From assembly GCA_016860845.1 (NCBI GenBank), contig BOKF01000001.1:186001-250000 (forward strand): a stretch of DNA of 64,000 nt. The letters run 5' to 3'. Under the pieces are notes generated by a model that was given only the letters and a program-made list of their open reading frames with translations, did no database searches and had not been told where the DNA came from. Shown here piece by piece: positions 59,209 to 64,000 of this stretch; position 1 is the first letter of the stretch; each line of letters starts with the position of its first letter. The translations under genes were made by a program, and so were the position numbers. The stretch is from Chloroflexota bacterium. Its GTDB lineage: Bacteria; Chloroflexota; Anaerolineae; 4572-78; J111.

Positions 59209-59949
59209 ATGAGCCAAACCCTGCGCATTCTATTGATTGATGATAACCCGGATGACCGGACCCTGGCCACGCGTGAACTAAAACGCGGTTTTACCCATAT
59301 TGATATTGTCCAGGTGGCCGATGCCGAGGGTTTGGCTAAGGCCTTGCAAGAAGGCGGCTTCGACCTGGTTATTACCGACTACCAACTGCGTTGGACCGAC
59401 GGCTTGACCGTGTTAAGAACTATTAAAGGGCGTTGGCCCGACTGCCCGGTGGTGATGTTTACGGCAACCGGGAGCGAAGAGGTCGCCGTGGAAGCGATGA
59501 AGGCTGGCCTGAATGATTACGTCCTCAAATCGCCCAAACATTTTCCCCGCCTGACCGCGGCAGTTCGTCTGGCTCTGGAGCAAGCGGAGCAGCGGCGGGC
59601 GCTCAAAGAGGCCGAAACGCGCTATCGCAGCTTGTTTGACGGGGTGCCAATTGGGTTATACCGGGCTACTCCCGCTGGACAACTCCTGGATGCTAACCCG
59701 GCCCTGGTCAAAATGCTGGGGTATCCTAACCGGGATGCCCTGCTGGCAGTCAACCTGGCGCACCTCTATGCCAACCCGGAAGAGCGCCAGCAGTGGCTGC
59801 TTTTGATGGAACGTAGTGGATTGGTGCAGAACTTCGAAGTGCAAATGCGCCGGTTGGATGGAACCATTATCTGGGTCCGGAACAACGCCAGTGTCGTACG
59901 GGATGAGCAAAACCAGGTGCTTTATTATGAGGGCGCGGTGGTGGCTTGA
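59209..59949 (+). CDS. response regulator with C-terminal PAS domain
   Basis: 246 residues. REC domain (1-120): acidic D11-D12, phosphoacceptor D57 (LVITDYQL), T85/T87 and K107 (YVLKSPKH). Then a PAS domain (about 131-246, YRSLFDGVPIGLYRATPAGQLLDANPALVKMLGY) that ends the protein. There is no output or kinase domain, so it probably works by protein contact or is the truncated head of a hybrid kinase. GGAGGT before ATG 59209. Confidence 0.87.
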   Translation: MSQTLRILLIDDNPDDRTLATRELKRGFTHIDIVQVADAEGLAKALQEGGFDLVITDYQLRWTDGLTVLRTIKGRWPDCPVVMFTATGSEEVAVEAMKAGLNDYVLKSPKHFPRLTAAVRLALEQAEQRRALKEAETRYRSLFDGVPIGLYRATPAGQLLDANPALVKMLGYPNRDALLAVNLAHLYANPEERQQWLLLMERSGLVQNFEVQMRRLDGTIIWVRNNASVVRDEQNQVLYYEGAVVA

Positions 59950-59975
59950 TGAGAGGATTAGGACTTTAATAGTAC

Positions 59976-60004
59976 TTGACGTGCCCTCTTTTTCCCCTTA
60001 TACT
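59976..60004 (+). promoter_or_regulatory. promoter of the giant receptor kinase gene
   Basis: TTGACG (59976-59981), 17-bp spacer, TATACT (59999-60004), about 145 bases before ATG 60157. A weak TCCCCG/CGGGGA hairpin lies in the leader (about 60043-60063). Confidence 0.75.
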
Positions 60005-60156
60005 TTAGTTGATGTTAAATTAGCATCGGTTCCAGGCTGGCTATCCCCGCTCACTTAACGGGGAACTTGTTATTACTCCACTCCCAATGCTGCATCCATC
60101 TTATACCTAACCTGGTCTCTTGGAAGTAAATATTTTTATCACATGGAGGTCTCCAT

Positions 60157-63100
60157 ATGACCCAATCAATGTCCAGACCTCAGCAGAGTTGGATTGGACA
60201 CACTATTGGCGGCCGCTATAAAATTGAAGCGTTGCTCGGCCACGGAGGTATGTCTACGGTGTACCAGGCCGCCGATCCTAATTTGCGGCGGACTGTCGCC
60301 GTCAAATTGATCCATCCCCATCTCTCCAACGATCCCCAATTTGTCCGGCGCTTTGAACAGGAAGCCGCCGCTGTCGCCCAACTCCGCCACCCCAATATTA
60401 TTCAGGTGTTTGACTTTGCTCACGATGAAGGCGTCTACTATATGGTGTTGGAGTATGTGCCGGGCGAAACGCTTCAGGCCAAGCTCACTACCCTCAATGC
60501 CTCCGGCCAACGCCTGCCCCTCAACGAGACAATTCAAATTATGGGTTCGGTCTGCGATGCCGTAGCTTATGCCCACCAGCGCGGCATGATTCACCGAGAT
60601 CTGAAGCCGGCCAACGTGATGCTCAATCCCCAGGGCCAGCCAATCCTGATGGATTTTGGGGTAGCCAAGATGCTGGGTGATGTGCAGCATACAGCTACCG
60701 GCGCTGTGGTCGGCACAGCCCTGTATATGTCTCCCGAACAGGCCCGCGGTGAACGCCCCACCGAGCGCTCCGATATTTATTCCTTAGGTGTCGTGCTGTA
60801 TGAGATGATCACCGGCGTGCCTCCTTTTAAGGCTGACTCGGCCGTTAGCCTCATGATGCAGCATGTGACCCAGCCAATACCGGATGTGCGCCAACTGAAC
60901 CAACATGTTCCTGACCTGCTGGCCGCAGTGACCAAAAAGGCCTTGGCCAAAGAGCCGGGAGATCGTTACCGTACAGCCTCTGACATGGCCGTGGCCCTGC
61001 GGGCCATTGATTTGTCGGGGAGAGCCGCGGCGACCATACCGGTCAAAGACGCTGCGGACTTCAACCCCACTGTCGTCGAGTCAGCCCTGGCAGGTCCAAA
61101 ATCCACGCCTACCTCTGGGGTTACCCAACCGGCCCGCAAGGGGAATCCACTCCTGTGGGGGCTGGGGGCAATAGCAGCTTTAGTGATCTTGTCGCTTGGT
61201 TTAGGCCTGTTCTATTTCTTCTCACGTTCCGGCGCCAAAACAGAGCAGGCAGTCGCGATAGCCAGTGAGGCCGAACTGCCCTCGTCGGAGAAGATGACCA
61301 AAATTACGGCGGGAACTTACGCCGTAGGCCGCGATGCGCCCGGTCAAAATTATGTCGCCCCGCAGGATGTCAAACTGGCCGAGTTTTGGATTGACCAGTA
61401 CGAAGTCTCTAACGCCCAGTATGCTCAATTTTTGGCTGAAACCAAAACCACGCCCCCGGCAGATTGGGTGGATGGGAAAATTCCGGCTGACCAAGAAACT
61501 TTTCCGGTGCAGGGCGTCACCTGGGATCAGGCCGCCGCGTACTGCCAGTGGGCTAAAAAACGCCTGCCCACCGAAGCCGAATGGGAAGTGGCGGCTCGTG
61601 GACCGGAGGGCCGGCTGTATCCCTGGGGGGACGACCCCAAGGCGGTTGAACTGCCTCGCAGCGGCGTGTATAAAGTGGGCGGCAAGCCGACCAATCAAAG
61701 CGCCTTCGGGGTGTTTGATATGGCCGGCAACGTCTGGGAGTGGGTTGGCGACCCTTACGCTCCGGTAACCAAAGAGGGCGATCAAGTTTTACGCGGAGGC
61801 GAAAACGGTCTGCTCAAGGATATGGCCTACCGGCTGGAAGGACCGCCTAATCAGGAGTCCATTATCAAAGCGGCAGGGATGCGCTGCGCCGCCGACAAAG
61901 TGAACGTGATCCAAACCGAAATTGCCAAAGTCGAAGGCGTTTTGGAAGACGATAAATTTGCCGATCCCGGCAGTGGCTGGCCCATTTTGAGCGAAGGAAC
62001 CTATCTCTACGGTTATCACCCACCCGACTATTACCACGTCGAAGTAGGCCAGCCGGACTCCCATACCGTTGTTTCTCGCGCGCCGGATTTTGATAATGTG
62101 ACGGCGGAAACCAATGTGCTGGTGGATCACACCGATACGGAAAAGGGGAATTATCGTTATGGTTTGGCCTTGCGGCGTTCGGGAGACAATTACTACGCTT
62201 TTGCAGTGTCGTCGCGCACAGGCACGTGGCAGGTGCTCAAAAGTTCGTCCGGTCAGCTTGAGGTTTTGGCCGAAGGATCGGTCGAGTCGCTGCAAGGCTT
62301 TGCTCCACCGGGTTTCACCCCGGATAAAACCGACAGCTTACGCGTGGATGCTAATGGGGCCAATTTCACATTTTACATCAACGGCGAGGCAGTCACAGAA
62401 GTGAGCGACACCGACTACTCCAGCGGCCAGATCGGTTTCTTTGTTGAGACTCTCGATGAAACCCTGGCCCATGTCCACTACGACGAACTGGTGGTGCGGC
62501 AAGTTGAAGAGGGAGCAGTCGCCAGTGCGCCGGCGAAAGGTATTCTGGAGCAGGAGGATTTTACCGATCCCAACAGCGGCTGGCCGGCTTCGAGCGATGA
62601 CAAACAGGTGCTCGGCTACCACCCGCCGGATTATTATCACGTTCAGATTAGCATCCCCAACGATTGGGCCGTGGCCTCCAAAGCGCCGGATTTTACGGAT
62701 GCGACCGTCGAAACGGAGGTACTGGTGGACCATACCGATACCGAGAAAGGCGACTTTCGCTACGGCCTGGCCCTGCGCCGTTCCGGGGATGATAAATTCT
62801 ACGCCTTTGCCGTTTCCTCGCGGACGGGGACGTGGCAGGTGCTGAAACGTACGGCGGCGGGTTTCGAGACGCTGGCCGAGGGCAAGGTCGAGACGCTGCA
62901 AGGCTTTGCTCCGCCGGGTTTCACCCCCGATAAAACCGACACACTGCGGGTAGATGCCCAGGGCGCTGATTTCGTTTTTCAGATTAACGGCCAGCCAATG
63001 GCCCAGGTGCATGATGAGGATTACCCCACCGGGCAGGTCGGCTTCTTTGTCGAGACCTTTGACGAAGCTTTAGCCCACGTGCATTACGAAGCCTTGACGG

Positions 63101-64000
63101 TGCGGGAAGTCGAATTTGAGGCTGTCGCTGCCGCGCCGGGAACTACCCCAACAACGGCGGCTGCCGCTGCCGCACCGACTGCTGAAGCTCCAGCCATTGC
63201 AGAACCAACTTCTGAAACACTGGCTGAGGAAGCGTCAACTTCCGCAGCGCCGACTGAGGAAGCACCCTCTTCCGCAACGCCGACGTCGGAAGAATCAACC
63301 TCAGATGTCATTGCTACGGCTACCGCAACGGTCCCGCCGCCGACTCCAACCCCTGAACCTGAGCCGACAGCCACCCCGGAGCCTCCGACGGCTACCGCCG
63401 TGCCAAAGCCGGTGGGCATGGTGTTAATCCCGGCTGGTTCTTTTCTCATGGGGTCAGCTTCCGGTCAGGCCAACGAAGCGCCGGTGCATGAAGTAGCTTT
63501 GGACGCTTTTTATATGGATACGTTTGAGGTTAGCAACGCCCAATACCGGGCCTGCGTTAACAGCGGCGGCTGCACGCCGGGTAACAAGGTCGACTCCTTT
63601 ACCTACAAAGGCTACCGCGACAACCCAACCTATGATAATTATCCGGTCGTAGGCGTAACCTGGGATCAGGCCGAGGCTTACTGCCGCTGGGCCGGCAAGC
63701 GCCTGCCGAGCGAGGCTGAGTGGGAGTATGCGGCAAGAGGTCCTGAAAACTTGATCTGGCCCTGGGGCAATACGTTTGATCCCGCTCTGTCGGCGGCCAG
63801 CGCACCCGACACCCAGCCGGTGGACAGCTATCCTAGCGGGGTCAGCCCATTTGGGATATATAATATGGCGGGCAATGCGGGCGAGTGGGTGGCCGATGTT
63901 TACAATGAAACATTTTATGCCAGCTCACCCGCCAAGAATCCCCTTAGCACGGGTGATGGCGCCGGCCGAATCTTTCGCGGCGGCAGCTTTGCCAACGCCG
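60157..64000 (+). CDS. receptor Ser/Thr kinase with two FGE-sulfatase-like domains and two lectin-like repeats (runs off the window)
   Basis: 1281 codons visible, no stop. The kinase (about 15-285) has LGHGGMSTVYQ, MIHRDLKPANVML, LMDFGVAK and YMSPEQ. TM helix near 330-353. Outside: an FGE/SUMF1-like domain (about 380-585; WIDQYEVSNAQYAQFL, PWGDD, MAGNVWEWV, RGGENG), then two repeated ConA-like lectin domains with a period of 201 residues (596-781 and 798-988; RYGLALRRSGD..YAFAVSSRTGTWQVL), a Thr-Pro/Glu-rich linker, and a second FGE-like domain (from about 1087). The FGE catalytic cysteines are not seen in the first copy, so it probably binds ligand rather than making formylglycine. ATG 60157 follows GGAGGTCTCCAT. 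Confidence 0.9.
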   Translation, partial: MTQSMSRPQQSWIGHTIGGRYKIEALLGHGGMSTVYQAADPNLRRTVAVKLIHPHLSNDPQFVRRFEQEAAAVAQLRHPNIIQVFDFAHDEGVYYMVLEYVPGETLQAKLTTLNASGQRLPLNETIQIMGSVCDAVAYAHQRGMIHRDLKPANVMLNPQGQPILMDFGVAKMLGDVQHTATGAVVGTALYMSPEQARGERPTERSDIYSLGVVLYEMITGVPPFKADSAVSLMMQHVTQPIPDVRQLNQHVPDLLAAVTKKALAKEPGDRYRTASDMAVALRAIDLSGRAAATIPVKDAADFNPTVVESALAGPKSTPTSGVTQPARKGNPLLWGLGAIAALVILSLGLGLFYFFSRSGAKTEQAVAIASEAELPSSEKMTKITAGTYAVGRDAPGQNYVAPQDVKLAEFWIDQYEVSNAQYAQFLAETKTTPPADWVDGKIPADQETFPVQGVTWDQAAAYCQWAKKRLPTEAEWEVAARGPEGRLYPWGDDPKAVELPRSGVYKVGGKPTNQSAFGVFDMAGNVWEWVGDPYAPVTKEGDQVLRGGENGLLKDMAYRLEGPPNQESIIKAAGMRCAADKVNVIQTEIAKVEGVLEDDKFADPGSGWPILSEGTYLYGYHPPDYYHVEVGQPDSHTVVSRAPDFDNVTAETNVLVDHTDTEKGNYRYGLALRRSGDNYYAFAVSSRTGTWQVLKSSSGQLEVLAEGSVESLQGFAPPGFTPDKTDSLRVDANGANFTFYINGEAVTEVSDTDYSSGQIGFFVETLDETLAHVHYDELVVRQVEEGAVASAPAKGILEQEDFTDPNSGWPASSDDKQVLGYHPPDYYHVQISIPNDWAVASKAPDFTDATVETEVLVDHTDTEKGDFRYGLALRRSGDDKFYAFAVSSRTGTWQVLKRTAAGFETLAEGKVETLQGFAPPGFTPDKTDTLRVDAQGADFVFQINGQPMAQVHDEDYPTGQVGFFVETFDEALAHVHYEALTVREVEFEAVAAAPGTTPTTAAAAAAPTAEAPAIAEPTSETLAEEASTSAAPTEEAPSSATPTSEESTSDVIATATATVPPPTPTPEPEPTATPEPPTATAVPKPVGMVLIPAGSFLMGSASGQANEAPVHEVALDAFYMDTFEVSNAQYRACVNSGGCTPGNKVDSFTYKGYRDNPTYDNYPVVGVTWDQAEAYCRWAGKRLPSEAEWEYAARGPENLIWPWGNTFDPALSAASAPDTQPVDSYPSGVSPFGIYNMAGNAGEWVADVYNETFYASSPAKNPLSTGDGAGRIFRGGSFANA

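Overview
The window looks like a chromosomal segment of a Chloroflexota bacterium, most likely Anaerolineae-like. This is an inference from gene content and style, because no rRNA or other marker is present. The signs are several Hanks-type Ser/Thr kinases carrying Thr-Pro-rich linkers and extracytoplasmic sensor modules, a pair of Roadblock/LC7 proteins, RNase J, DUF1232, PD40-type propellers, BadF-type sugar kinases, and intergenic spaces packed with short hairpin repeats of many families. I found no tRNA, rRNA, CRISPR array or phage module.

Layout. 1-3.4 kb, minus strand: a Nudix hydrolase, an RmlD-like reductase and a membrane-anchored AlkP-superfamily phosphodiesterase. 3.6-14.3 kb is a signalling block. 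It holds a 1257-residue membrane protein (GRYW-repeat domain, TM, LysM, propeller), a Ser/Thr kinase whose C-terminus is related to it, a three-gene minus-strand operon (two Roadblock proteins and a small coiled-coil protein), and a second Ser/Thr kinase with TPR-like repeats. 14.5-22.9 kb: a GT2 glycosyltransferase, an SH3b protein, a GT39-like membrane glycosyltransferase, a TumE/TumA-like toxin-antitoxin pair with its own promoter, RNase J and an LPG-synthase/flippase-like membrane protein. 23.0-24.3 kb: a complete insertion sequence with 23-24 bp inverted ends. 24.3-29.6 kb: a VOC dioxygenase-like protein, a phosphoribosyltransferase, a ParB-like protein with an internal tandem duplication, and two SPFH/Band-7 proteins.

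29.6-38.3 kb, minus strand, is a biosynthetic cluster: gatC-gatA-purQ-purC-purF-purD-purM-purN. It covers most of the early steps to AICAR but lacks purL, purS, purK/E, purB and purH. It is followed by a class III aminotransferase and an MrfA-like helicase that carries an HNH domain (38.4-42.5 kb). 42.5-47.1 kb holds small house-cleaning enzymes (Nudix, DinB, DUF5519), a methyltransferase, an MFS exporter, a decayed PPOX-type oxidoreductase fragment and a MarR regulator with a near-perfect palindromic operator over its own promoter.

47.4-59.1 kb, plus strand, is a sugar-utilisation locus. It has a LacI regulator with a TTGACA/TATTCT promoter overlapped by a perfect 16-bp operator, a sugar-binding lipoprotein, two permeases, DUF1232, a Gfo/Idh/MocA oxidoreductase, a GH4 glycosidase, a BadF-type (GlcNAc kinase-like) kinase, a DegT-type aminotransferase and a SIS isomerase. 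Import and breakdown of an amino-sugar glycoside is the best reading. A 526-bp cassette encoding a GxxExxY protein is inserted between the kinase and the DegT gene. 59.2-64.0 kb: a REC-PAS protein and the first 1281 codons of a giant receptor kinase with two FGE-sulfatase-like domains flanking two lectin-like repeats. The gene runs off the window.

The strongest unusual themes are (i) hairpin repeats that fill the gaps between genes and also sit in frame inside or at the ends of at least five genes, (ii) the repeat-bounded GxxExxY cassette, and (iii) a family of receptor kinases built by shuffling extracytoplasmic modules.
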